Part shown: piece after piece, positions 24,006 to 32,188 of the stretch | Layout of the letters: each line of letters opens with the position of its first letter | How positions within the stretch are numbered: the stretch's first letter is position 1 | From: a virus | Length of the DNA: 44,557 nucleotides | IMG/VR virus record: IMGVR_UViG_3300048536_000095 | Coordinates: 1-44,557 of that record | Reading direction: 5' to 3' (one strand) | The notes under the pieces: generated by a model | Databases searched by the model: none | Seen by the model: only the letters and a program-made list of their open reading frames with translations | Told to the model about the DNA's origin: nothing | Made by a program: the position numbers and the translations under genes

Positions 24006-25868
24006 ATGGCCTATACAAAACTGCAGTTCAAACCGGGCATTGTGCGTGATATTACGCGGTACAGTAATAATGGCGGCTGGTTTGATAGTAACCGCATTAG
24101 GTTTCGTATGGGCTTTCCTGAAACTATTGGGGGGTGGGTCAGATTAACTAACACCACAATTTTAGGGACGTGTAGATCACTACATAATTGGAGCAATCTA
24201 TCAGGAACATCGTTTATAGGCGCGGGTACAAACTTAAAATTTTACGTACTAGCAGGTAACTTTCCCGAAGACATTACTCCTATTAGGGCCAGCAACAGGC
24301 CCGTTACGTTCACAGCCACAGATGGCTCCGACGTTATACGTGTAAATGATATAGGGCATGGCGCGTTACTAAATGACTTTGTTACTTTTTCGGGAGCAAC
24401 TAGTTTAGGAGGCGCAATAACGGCTGATGTACTTAACAAAGAGTATCAAATTACTGGGTATATTAGTGCTTCCGCGTATGAAATTACCTCGGCTGTAACC
24501 GCAAATGCTAGTGATACTGGCAATGGTGGAGCTAATGCTAAAGGTGAGTACCAAATAAACGTAGGGCTAGACACTGTTGTACTTGGCGGTGGTTGGGGTG
24601 CAGGGGCATGGTCTCGCCTAGGTTGGGGGTCCGAAGCAAACGTACAGATTGCAGGTGCAGCGTTACGCATATGGTCGCAGGACAACTTTGGAGAAGACCT
24701 TGTTATAGCCCTTCGTGGAGGCGGTATATATTACTGGGATTTATCTGGTGGTGTACTTAATCGCGCTGTTGAACTGTCTACGTTACCTAATGCCCAATCT
24801 GCGCCTACAGTAACTAATATAATTCTAGTGTCCGAGAAAGATAGACATTTAATAGCTTTTGGGTGTGATCCAGAAAACGATCCGGGGGTACAGAACCCAT
24901 TAACTATACGGTTTTCTAATCAAGAATCAGCTACAGAATGGCGTACCTTAGATACTACTACGGCAGGTGAGTTACAGCTTAGTACAGGCAGTAGTATTGT
25001 TGCAGCAGTTCAAACTAAACAACAAATTCTTGTGCTCACAGACGTATCTGCACACGCCATGCAGTACGTAGGCGCTCCGTTTACCTACGGATTGTCCGAG
25101 ATATCTACAAACATATCTATTGCAGGGCAAAACGCTGCTGTAGCGGTAGGTGATTCTGTTTATTGGATGGGTAAAGGGCAGTTCTATATCTATAATGGTA
25201 ATATAACAGAAATACCTTGCGCGGTAAAAGAGTATGTTTTTGCTGATATTAACCTAGCTCAGTCTGCTAAAGTTATGGCTTCTAGCAACTCTGCGTTTTC
25301 AGAAGTCTGGTGGTTCTACCCATCTAAAAACTCTGCCAATAATGATAAATATGTTATTTTTAACTATACCGAAAACATATGGTATTACGGTTCGTTACCC
25401 AGAACTGCGTGGACGGATAATACTAACAGCGGATTACCTATTGCTGCTAGCACAGACGGGTACTTGTATACGCATGAATTTGGTAATGATGATGGTAGCA
25501 CAGACCCTGTGTCTGATATAGGAGCATTTATTGAGTCTAGCCCAATTGAGTTAGGGGACGGTAATCAATTTATGTTTGGGCGTAGACTACTACCGGATAT
25601 ATCTTTTAGGAACTCTACAAGTGGCGCTACAGCATCTGCTGAACTTAGCATATCTGCGAGAAACAACCCCGGTGGGAGTGCATTTGGTACAGAAAACAAC
25701 AATGTGGTAGGTCAACCAATACCTGTAGGTACGTTTACTGAAGAGATAGACATACGTATTAGGGGCAGATCGGTAGCTCTAAAACTAAGTTCTATATCAG
25801 GCGTATCTGGTGTATCGTGGAGACTCGGCACCCCTAGAATAGATGTGCGTCCAGATGGGAGACGATAA
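24006..25868 (+). CDS. Tail nozzle / DNA-stabilisation protein (P22 gp10-like)
   Basis: A 620-residue tail protein. The N-terminal LQFKPGIVRDITRYSNNGGW, followed by SNRIRFRMGFPETIGGWVRL, is the opening typical of the P22 gp10 packaged-DNA-stabilisation family. The bulk is beta-rich (LVSEKDRHLIAFGCDPENDP; MGKGQFYIYNGNITEIP). It probably forms the nozzle that seals the tail after packaging, below the adaptors. A taggag site precedes the ATG. Confidence 0.72.
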   Translation: MAYTKLQFKPGIVRDITRYSNNGGWFDSNRIRFRMGFPETIGGWVRLTNTTILGTCRSLHNWSNLSGTSFIGAGTNLKFYVLAGNFPEDITPIRASNRPVTFTATDGSDVIRVNDIGHGALLNDFVTFSGATSLGGAITADVLNKEYQITGYISASAYEITSAVTANASDTGNGGANAKGEYQINVGLDTVVLGGGWGAGAWSRLGWGSEANVQIAGAALRIWSQDNFGEDLVIALRGGGIYYWDLSGGVLNRAVELSTLPNAQSAPTVTNIILVSEKDRHLIAFGCDPENDPGVQNPLTIRFSNQESATEWRTLDTTTAGELQLSTGSSIVAAVQTKQQILVLTDVSAHAMQYVGAPFTYGLSEISTNISIAGQNAAVAVGDSVYWMGKGQFYIYNGNITEIPCAVKEYVFADINLAQSAKVMASSNSAFSEVWWFYPSKNSANNDKYVIFNYTENIWYYGSLPRTAWTDNTNSGLPIAASTDGYLYTHEFGNDDGSTDPVSDIGAFIESSPIELGDGNQFMFGRRLLPDISFRNSTSGATASAELSISARNNPGGSAFGTENNNVVGQPIPVGTFTEEIDIRIRGRSVALKLSSISGVSGVSWRLGTPRIDVRPDGRR

Positions 25869-26119
25869 TGACTACTGAAGTACCCATACCTTATTTTGGG
25901 GATGCTCCACCGGAATACTCTCCCTCGTACTTCACACAAGTTGTACGTAACTTTTCGTTGTTTGCCCAACAGACAAACAATCCCGGCCCTATGCGGGGTA
26001 CAACTCTAGTGATGACTAATCTTCCTGTGTTTGCTAATAACACAGCAGCGGTATCTGGCGGACTAGCCGTTAACAGTGTCTACAAGACTTCTGGCGGTGA
26101 ACTGAGGATAGTAGTATGA
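25868..26119 (+). CDS. Small tail protein
   Basis: An 83-residue protein overlapping the nozzle stop by one base (TAATG). Pattern: PYFGDAPPEYSPSYFTQVVR, then NFSLFAQQTNNPG, then beta-rich VFANNTAAVSGGLAVNSVYK. I recall a similar small family after the nozzle in marine phages. Likely a nozzle- or tail-tip-associated protein; not otherwise recognised. Confidence 0.6.
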   Translation: MTTEVPIPYFGDAPPEYSPSYFTQVVRNFSLFAQQTNNPGPMRGTTLVMTNLPVFANNTAAVSGGLAVNSVYKTSGGELRIVV

Positions 26120-26132
26120 AGGATATTTTCTA

Positions 26133-27560
26133 ATGGGTTTTTGGTCTAGCACATTTGGCGGCGGCAACAGCTTTTCTGAAAGCGTAGCAAACGTAACTAC
26201 TCCGGGAGACAACTACGAGTACCGTGGGGGTACGTTATATGAAGGCGATTCCAACGTACCTTACATGGGTCCAAATGTTAAAACAAACTACGGAACATTA
26301 GGACAAGCTGATTCTGAAAGTACGGGTGGCAAAAATTTCTATCAAAATGTTACAAGTAGCGGAGATACACGCAGTTCTACCGCACAATCAGGGCCATCAA
26401 ATGTACCTCCTGCAGAACGAGGTACTAGAACTACTACAATGCAAAAAGTTATTCCCGGTATTGCACTTGGCGCGGCTGGGTTTGGACCTATTGTGGCAGG
26501 TGCTGCTTTATATAGAGGACTAGGTTCTAACCAATATGGTGTACCTCAGTTTCAAAATCCTAGCGGGGAGTTTACTACTACACAAGATAAAATAGATCGT
26601 GCTGTAGCAAGAGCAACTGCCACAAAGAAAGGAACTGCAGGAACAGGGGACGGCAAGTCTTTTTTTGGTGGTGAACGTAGTTCAGAAGGTTATACAAGCG
26701 ATATAAGAAAAGCGGGTGTAAAACATCCAAGAATTGAAGGGGCATTTTTTAAGAAAGATGATCCTAGTGGTCGAGCTTATAAAATCAATGCTTTTGGTAA
26801 CAGCTATGAAGTTGATACTTTTGGACCAAACATAGGTAATTCTTCTCAGATTCGTAGAGATGCCGAAGCTGCTATGATGCCTGATGATGGTGGTATTGCT
26901 ATGGTACGTCGCGCTGCTCCCATAACACAGGCTACCGTACCTACTGATGGTCTACCTGCTGCGAGTGCTATGTCCCAAGAGGCTGCGGCGGGTCAGTTTA
27001 TGCCTATACCTAATCCCGACTATGATCCTACAGACCCGTTATCTCCAAGATATATTATTAACCCAACATACGATCAGCTTGTTGAGTATAAAAAATCTGT
27101 AACAGGTATGGCAAGAGGTGGTGAGGTTGAGTCGGCGCTGGGCGGTAATGAGAAAGACCTGATTAACGATGCTGAAAAAGCCATACGTGGTGAGTTAGAC
27201 GAGACTAGAGCCGCTATTATCCTTGCTCAATACGTGCAGCAGTACGGAGAAGGTGCGTTAATGAATCTAGTAGATAGTGTACGTACTGGTGAGGCCGACG
27301 AAACTCGCGCACAATTTGCAAGTGGTAAAAACGGCATGGTACGCGGTAACGGTGACGGGTCTGGTGTAGATGATATGGTGACGGCCCAGCTTAAAGACGG
27401 TGATTCTACGCAAGACGTGCTACTGGCAGACGGTGAATTTGTAATGCGTAAAGATGCAACAGATTCATTACAGAAAGCATATGGTGATGGTATGCTTGAT
27501 AAAATAAACGATGCTGGCCCTAACGCCGCCGCAGCTCTTAAAAAGTATCTTACCGCATGA
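26133..27560 (+). CDS. Virion/ejection protein with GG-box and DGEFV motif
   Basis: A 475-residue protein. The N-terminus is Ser/Gly/Asn-rich (MGFWSSTFGGGNSFSESVAN). A hydrophobic stretch around 108-133 (IPGIALGAAGFGPIVAGAAL) may contact membrane. The GG-box MARGGEVESALGG starts at residue 326. The end has GNGDGSGVDDMVTAQLKDGD, then LLADGEFVMRKDATD, a motif recurring in phage tail/ejection proteins as I recall. The stop overlaps the GNAT-like gene (ATGA). Probably an ejection or tail-tip protein. Confidence 0.65.
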   Translation: MGFWSSTFGGGNSFSESVANVTTPGDNYEYRGGTLYEGDSNVPYMGPNVKTNYGTLGQADSESTGGKNFYQNVTSSGDTRSSTAQSGPSNVPPAERGTRTTTMQKVIPGIALGAAGFGPIVAGAALYRGLGSNQYGVPQFQNPSGEFTTTQDKIDRAVARATATKKGTAGTGDGKSFFGGERSSEGYTSDIRKAGVKHPRIEGAFFKKDDPSGRAYKINAFGNSYEVDTFGPNIGNSSQIRRDAEAAMMPDDGGIAMVRRAAPITQATVPTDGLPAASAMSQEAAAGQFMPIPNPDYDPTDPLSPRYIINPTYDQLVEYKKSVTGMARGGEVESALGGNEKDLINDAEKAIRGELDETRAAIILAQYVQQYGEGALMNLVDSVRTGEADETRAQFASGKNGMVRGNGDGSGVDDMVTAQLKDGDSTQDVLLADGEFVMRKDATDSLQKAYGDGMLDKINDAGPNAAAALKKYLTA

Positions 27561-28006
27561 AGGATGTAATCGTAGAAAGCAACCCTGTCATAACACCTGT
27601 ACCTGTTGAGTACCTAGATACGGTGTGGCCTCAAGTTGAGGAGTTTATGGCTCGTGCGGTGCGAACTACAAATGACAAGTTTACTACTCAAAGCGTTTAT
27701 GATGATATAAAACGTGGTTTTTATACGTTGTGGATTATTGTTAAAGATGATGTTATTGTGACTGCACTTACAACTCGCATACTAGAATACCCCAATAAAC
27801 GTGGGTTAGCAGTTGATTGGGTTGGTGGTGGCAATATGGTAGAGGTCTTAGCTTTGTCTCAGTCTACACTACGCAAATACGCTAAAGATAATAACTGTGA
27901 CCATCTTGAAGGTTACGGACGTAAGGCATGGGGGCGATGCCTAAAAAAGTATGGCTGGAAGCCAGAATACATTGCTTACAAAATGGAGTTATCCGATGGG
28001 CGGTAG
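27557..28006 (+). CDS. GNAT-like acetyltransferase-fold protein
   Basis: A 149-residue protein with a GNAT-like order of strands and helices: YDDIKRGFYTLWIIVKDDVI, VTALTTRILEYPNKRGLAVD, then NMVEVLALSQSTLRKYAKDN and LEGYGRKAWGRCLKKYGWKP, ending AYKMEL. The acetyl-CoA-binding R/Q-x-x-G-x-G/A loop expected before the helix is not recognisable (the local sequence is VGGGNMVEV), so activity is doubtful. Such proteins recur among tail/ejection genes of aquatic phages as I recall. Start overlaps the previous gene (ATGA). Confidence 0.6.
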   Translation: MKDVIVESNPVITPVPVEYLDTVWPQVEEFMARAVRTTNDKFTTQSVYDDIKRGFYTLWIIVKDDVIVTALTTRILEYPNKRGLAVDWVGGGNMVEVLALSQSTLRKYAKDNNCDHLEGYGRKAWGRCLKKYGWKPEYIAYKMELSDGR

Positions 28007-29057
28007 TACAACATACAACAGCACAACTACTCAGGCGGGTTCTTCTGTTGCAGACTTACCTGCATGGGCTAAACCTTACTTTGAACGTAACTTAGCTAAA
28101 GCTGAAGCCGAGTACGGTAAACCGTATGAAGCCTACACAGGTGATCGAATTGCAGATCAAAGCCAAGACACGCTTGATGCCATATCGGGTACGCGTGATC
28201 TTGCTAACCGAGAGGTGGGAATAACAGGTCTTTCTGGCGCACAAGATTACATGACAGGCGGTATGGAAACAGCGCAGGGGTTAGCAGATTACAGCCCTAA
28301 CTCGTTTAGTCAATTTGGATATAACGATGCGGCTAAATTTACAGGAGACGCTGTAGGGCAATATATGAATCCCTACACACAGAATGTTGTAGATCGGCAG
28401 AAAGCCGAAGCCATGCGGGACTTTCAACGAACTCAAGGCGCTAGAAATGCACAAGCAGTACAAGCAGGTGCGTTTGGTGGGTCACGCGGCGCGGTGCGTA
28501 ACTTCTTAGCTGAAGATGCTATGATGGATCGTATGGGCATGATCCAAGATAAAGGACTGCGCGATGCCTATAAAGATGCGACCACACAGTTTACTGCTTC
28601 TCGTAAAGCAGACATGGATGTTGATAAAGCTCGCGCTGCAGAACTTGCACGGTTTGAAAAGTCCACAGAAGATGCAGACCAATTTGCTGCTAAACAAGGA
28701 CTTGCCGCATTAGGTGTAGGAGCAGGGCTTGCTAAAGATTCGGTGGCTTTGGGTGAGTTAGGTCGTCAAACTGACATACAAAACTTGCAGTTGCTAGAAG
28801 GTATCGGCGCTGCTGCAGAAGGCAGAGACCAGCAACAACTTGACTTAGACTACAATGAGTTTTTAGCCAAAAAAGGCTACACTGCTGAACAGATTGGTAA
28901 CATGACGGGTATCTTATCGGGTATGCCGATTGCTGCTACAGGTACAAATACGTATCAGGGTACGTCTACTACTCCTCAAGAAAGGCCGGGAACGCTACAA
29001 CAGCTAGCGGGTGCAGGGCTTACGGGGCTATCTCTCTACAAAGCCTACGGGAGTTAA
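27996..29057 (+). CDS. Internal virion / DNA-ejection protein
   Basis: A 353-residue protein. I chose the ATG at 27996 (a good ggag site upstream, 11-base overlap) rather than the longer frame from 27951. It is Ala/Gln/Asp-rich and largely helical, with VGQYMNPYTQNVVDRQKAEA, MRDFQRTQGARNAQAVQAGA and FGGSRGAVRN as its recognisable core. I associate that core with phage internal or ejection proteins. No membrane helix is evident. It lies upstream of the two giant ejection proteins. Confidence 0.65.
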   Translation: MGGSTTYNSTTTQAGSSVADLPAWAKPYFERNLAKAEAEYGKPYEAYTGDRIADQSQDTLDAISGTRDLANREVGITGLSGAQDYMTGGMETAQGLADYSPNSFSQFGYNDAAKFTGDAVGQYMNPYTQNVVDRQKAEAMRDFQRTQGARNAQAVQAGAFGGSRGAVRNFLAEDAMMDRMGMIQDKGLRDAYKDATTQFTASRKADMDVDKARAAELARFEKSTEDADQFAAKQGLAALGVGAGLAKDSVALGELGRQTDIQNLQLLEGIGAAAEGRDQQQLDLDYNEFLAKKGYTAEQIGNMTGILSGMPIAATGTNTYQGTSTTPQERPGTLQQLAGAGLTGLSLYKAYGS

Positions 29058-29059
29058 TT

Positions 29060-32000
29060 ATGCAGAACCTGTTAGAAATACAAAACGCACTTCGTAGCGC
29101 ACCAGATCAACAGCTAATGGCTCTTATGCAAGGGGCTAACCCTGCAGTGCCACAATGGGCTGTTGCTTCTGAGTTAAACAATCGCAGAGAAATGCGTATG
29201 GAGCAGACACGGCAAGAAGGGCTAGGTCAGCCTACTGTTCTTGCACAATTAACAGGCGCAGCCTCAGCCCCTACACCACAGACTAACGTAGCAGGTATGC
29301 CTCAAGGTGTTGCTAGTGGTATGGCACAGTCTATGGCCCCTAAGACTAACGTAAATCAAAATACAGGCATAGCCTCTGTCGCACCTGTAGCTACTATGGC
29401 TAGTGGCGGTATTTTAAAGATGCAAAAGGGCGGTGATCCCGCTGAAAAAACATATACATTTATATATCCAGAAGGAATGAACACACCACCATTTGAGTTA
29501 GGCATCTCTGATCTTGACGAGTACGATGCTGTAATCAAAGCTATCCGTAAGTTAGGTGGTACGATTGTAGAAACAGATACAGGTAGAGTCATGCAAAGTG
29601 ACACTGCTAAAGAAATTTTACAAGAGTCATCTGATGTTGCTGAAGCAGATGCGCGTGTGCCTAAGTATGTGCCGTCTGCTTCCGATTTATATGCTACAGA
29701 AGCTGGTAGATTTAAATCAGAAAACGCAACACCCGAAAATTATGTTGTGTCTGCAGGCTTACCCCCCGCTGGCGGCGCTATGTATTCATCTCCTACAGGT
29801 GCTAGAGGTGGCAATACAGACTCTTCTGGTTTAGGTTTACCTACTAGTGAATTTAGCGAAGTCCCTTTATCTGCTATACCTAGGCTCAAAGGCTTGGCTA
29901 CACTTGGTGCTGCTGGTGATGCTGATATGCTTGATGAAACTGTAGGTGTTCAGACTGCTCCTACAACACCATCGTCACCCGGCATTGCTGCAGGTACTCC
30001 GTTTGATACTACAAAATACACGCCACGGCTTCCTGAAACGTCTGCTAAGGCAATTCAAACAGGTGTTGATGATAAAGGGCGTGGTATATTTATACCTTCT
30101 TTAGAAGAAACACAGTTAGATAATTTGCGTGGGCGTAGTGGTGTAGGTGCGTTTAGTAAAGTTCCATTTAATGCGACTTCTGATGAAGCGGCTAAAGAAA
30201 GCGTAAACCAAGCAACTCTTGCTAATAACGCTAGAGATGAACGTGTAGCTCGCGTTACTTCTGATGAACCCGGAACAGAGCTTGCAGAGACTGTAGAGAC
30301 TGCAGGGCGTATAGCACCTAAAGCTGACGAACCTCAACAACTTAGATTTATAAATGATATATTAAATAGGGATGCTGGTGAAGCCGCTGCCGACGTTGCT
30401 AAAGCTACTACCAATGAAAATTATCCTGTAAGTCCTGTTGAAGTGCGTAAACGGTTACGCGCAATGGAAGAAAAAGACGCTGATGCTGATGAAAGATTTG
30501 ATCTCGCAGAAGCAAGACTAGACGCGGAAAGAGCCGCAGGATTGACTGCAGGAAAGAATGCTTTTGTAGCCCCTAGTAGTGCGGACCCAACATCAAATGC
30601 TGCGCTAACTGCAAAACTTGTAGAACAGATGGAGGAAAAAGATGCCCCCGTTAGTGATAGTACAAGGCTTGACTCTTATCTTAATGCAGCAGGGCAGCAA
30701 GGTAGAGCTATAGGGGCTGCTGCTAACTATACACCTAAACTTAACCTTCCATCTTACGAAGCACAGCTTGATGGCGAATTTGATAAACGTGTAATAGAAA
30801 TGCGTGAATTAGCTGATGGAATAGCTAGCGGTGAGTACACAGGTAATGGCTTAAAAATAGCGCAAGATAGAATTAAATACTTAAATAGTGTTATGGAGGC
30901 TACGGGCGGCGCAGAAACTCTTTTTGAATATTTAGATGATGGCGCAAAAAAAGTAGTGCAAAAAATTATTGCCCCTGCTGCAGTTAACATGGCTGATTTT
31001 ATTCTTGGTGGCGGCGCACAAGTCGCCTTGCCTGAAGTATTAGGTGGCGGTGTTGCTAACACTGCTGCTACTCAAGATTATTTGGATATACTGCAAAGAG
31101 AAACAGACGGTAAACCCAATATACCTACTAAGCCTTCGGTACTTGAGTCTAATTCTATTTTAGATGCTATGATTACTAACGACGCGCAAACTAAAGCTGG
31201 GTCTGCTGCTAAAGTAGATGATAGCCTAGGCGCGCTTATAACAGATGGAAAAGCACAAATAGAAGCTGTTCCGGGTCCGCTACTTACTCCTGAACTTAAC
31301 AATAAACTTGCGGCAGGACTAGAAACCGTAGTGCAGGATAGAACAAAAGAAATATCTAAAGATGGCGCTTTAATAAATAAAATGTGGGGGGAATCTAAAC
31401 TTCAACCCGGAACAAATGTAGAAAGTCAAATTGTAAACGCAGAAGGTCTTACGGCTGCAGAGCAATTAGATGCGGACAGAGCTGCAGGATTGACTGCAGG
31501 AGAAAATGCTTTTGTAGCCACTACAAATCAAGATGCAGGAGGGGGTGGGAAAGACAAACCTAAAGGTATAGCTACCATTAATCCTACGGCTAACCGTGCT
31601 AGTGACTCTCCATCGTCCTACGAGCAGAAGCTGTTGGATATTTTAGCAGAGCGTGAGAAGTCGGCAGATCAAGATAAGTGGTTAGGTTTAGCTGAGATGG
31701 GTATGCGGCTTATGGCTAGTAGTAACCCTAACATGCTTAGTGCTATAGGTGAGGCAGGACTTGGTGCCAGCCAGACGTTCTTGGGTAACAAGCGGAAAGC
31801 TGAAGCGCAGGAAATGGACATACTTACTAAGTTGTCTGCATTAGAATCACGTAAGCAGATAGCCGATGACGCTAATCGCACAAGATTAGAAGCTGCAAGA
31901 ATATCAAGGAGTGGTAGGTCTCCAGCAGGAAGTTATGCAAGTGTTAACGCTGCATTATCAGGTATAAAAGCACAAATAACTGCTATAGAAGGGAGTATGC

Positions 32001-32173
32001 CTGCCACCCCACCAACAGACTCCCGAGCATTAGATGCGTACAATAAACAACTAGAAACTTTAAGTTCATTGCGCGAACAGGAAAAACGATTAATGTCTAC
32101 AAATCCTATTGTCGCTAGTATTTTTGCTAATGTAGACGGGACGAATACACCTGCTGCTGTAGATTTAAGCTAA
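29060..32173 (+). CDS. Internal virion protein with GG-box
   Basis: A 1037-residue protein starting three bases after the previous stop. The start (QNALRSAPDQQLMALMQGAN; VPQWAVASELNNRREMR) matches the head of ejection proteins I recall in marine phages. MASGGILKMQKGG begins at residue 113. A 17-residue element (D-A-[ED]-R-A-A-G-L-T-A-G-x-N-A-F-V-A) occurs twice, at 30521-30571 and 31469-31519. The rest is Ala/Asp/Glu-rich and low complexity, with a helical C-terminus (RKAEAQEMDILTKLSALESR). Probably carried in the capsid and ejected with the DNA, by analogy with T7 gp14-16. Confidence 0.65.
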   Translation: MQNLLEIQNALRSAPDQQLMALMQGANPAVPQWAVASELNNRREMRMEQTRQEGLGQPTVLAQLTGAASAPTPQTNVAGMPQGVASGMAQSMAPKTNVNQNTGIASVAPVATMASGGILKMQKGGDPAEKTYTFIYPEGMNTPPFELGISDLDEYDAVIKAIRKLGGTIVETDTGRVMQSDTAKEILQESSDVAEADARVPKYVPSASDLYATEAGRFKSENATPENYVVSAGLPPAGGAMYSSPTGARGGNTDSSGLGLPTSEFSEVPLSAIPRLKGLATLGAAGDADMLDETVGVQTAPTTPSSPGIAAGTPFDTTKYTPRLPETSAKAIQTGVDDKGRGIFIPSLEETQLDNLRGRSGVGAFSKVPFNATSDEAAKESVNQATLANNARDERVARVTSDEPGTELAETVETAGRIAPKADEPQQLRFINDILNRDAGEAAADVAKATTNENYPVSPVEVRKRLRAMEEKDADADERFDLAEARLDAERAAGLTAGKNAFVAPSSADPTSNAALTAKLVEQMEEKDAPVSDSTRLDSYLNAAGQQGRAIGAAANYTPKLNLPSYEAQLDGEFDKRVIEMRELADGIASGEYTGNGLKIAQDRIKYLNSVMEATGGAETLFEYLDDGAKKVVQKIIAPAAVNMADFILGGGAQVALPEVLGGGVANTAATQDYLDILQRETDGKPNIPTKPSVLESNSILDAMITNDAQTKAGSAAKVDDSLGALITDGKAQIEAVPGPLLTPELNNKLAAGLETVVQDRTKEISKDGALINKMWGESKLQPGTNVESQIVNAEGLTAAEQLDADRAAGLTAGENAFVATTNQDAGGGGKDKPKGIATINPTANRASDSPSSYEQKLLDILAEREKSADQDKWLGLAEMGMRLMASSNPNMLSAIGEAGLGASQTFLGNKRKAEAQEMDILTKLSALESRKQIADDANRTRLEAARISRSGRSPAGSYASVNAALSGIKAQITAIEGSMPATPPTDSRALDAYNKQLETLSSLREQEKRLMSTNPIVASIFANVDGTNTPAAVDLS

Positions 32174-32188
32174 GTAAGGATACGATAA

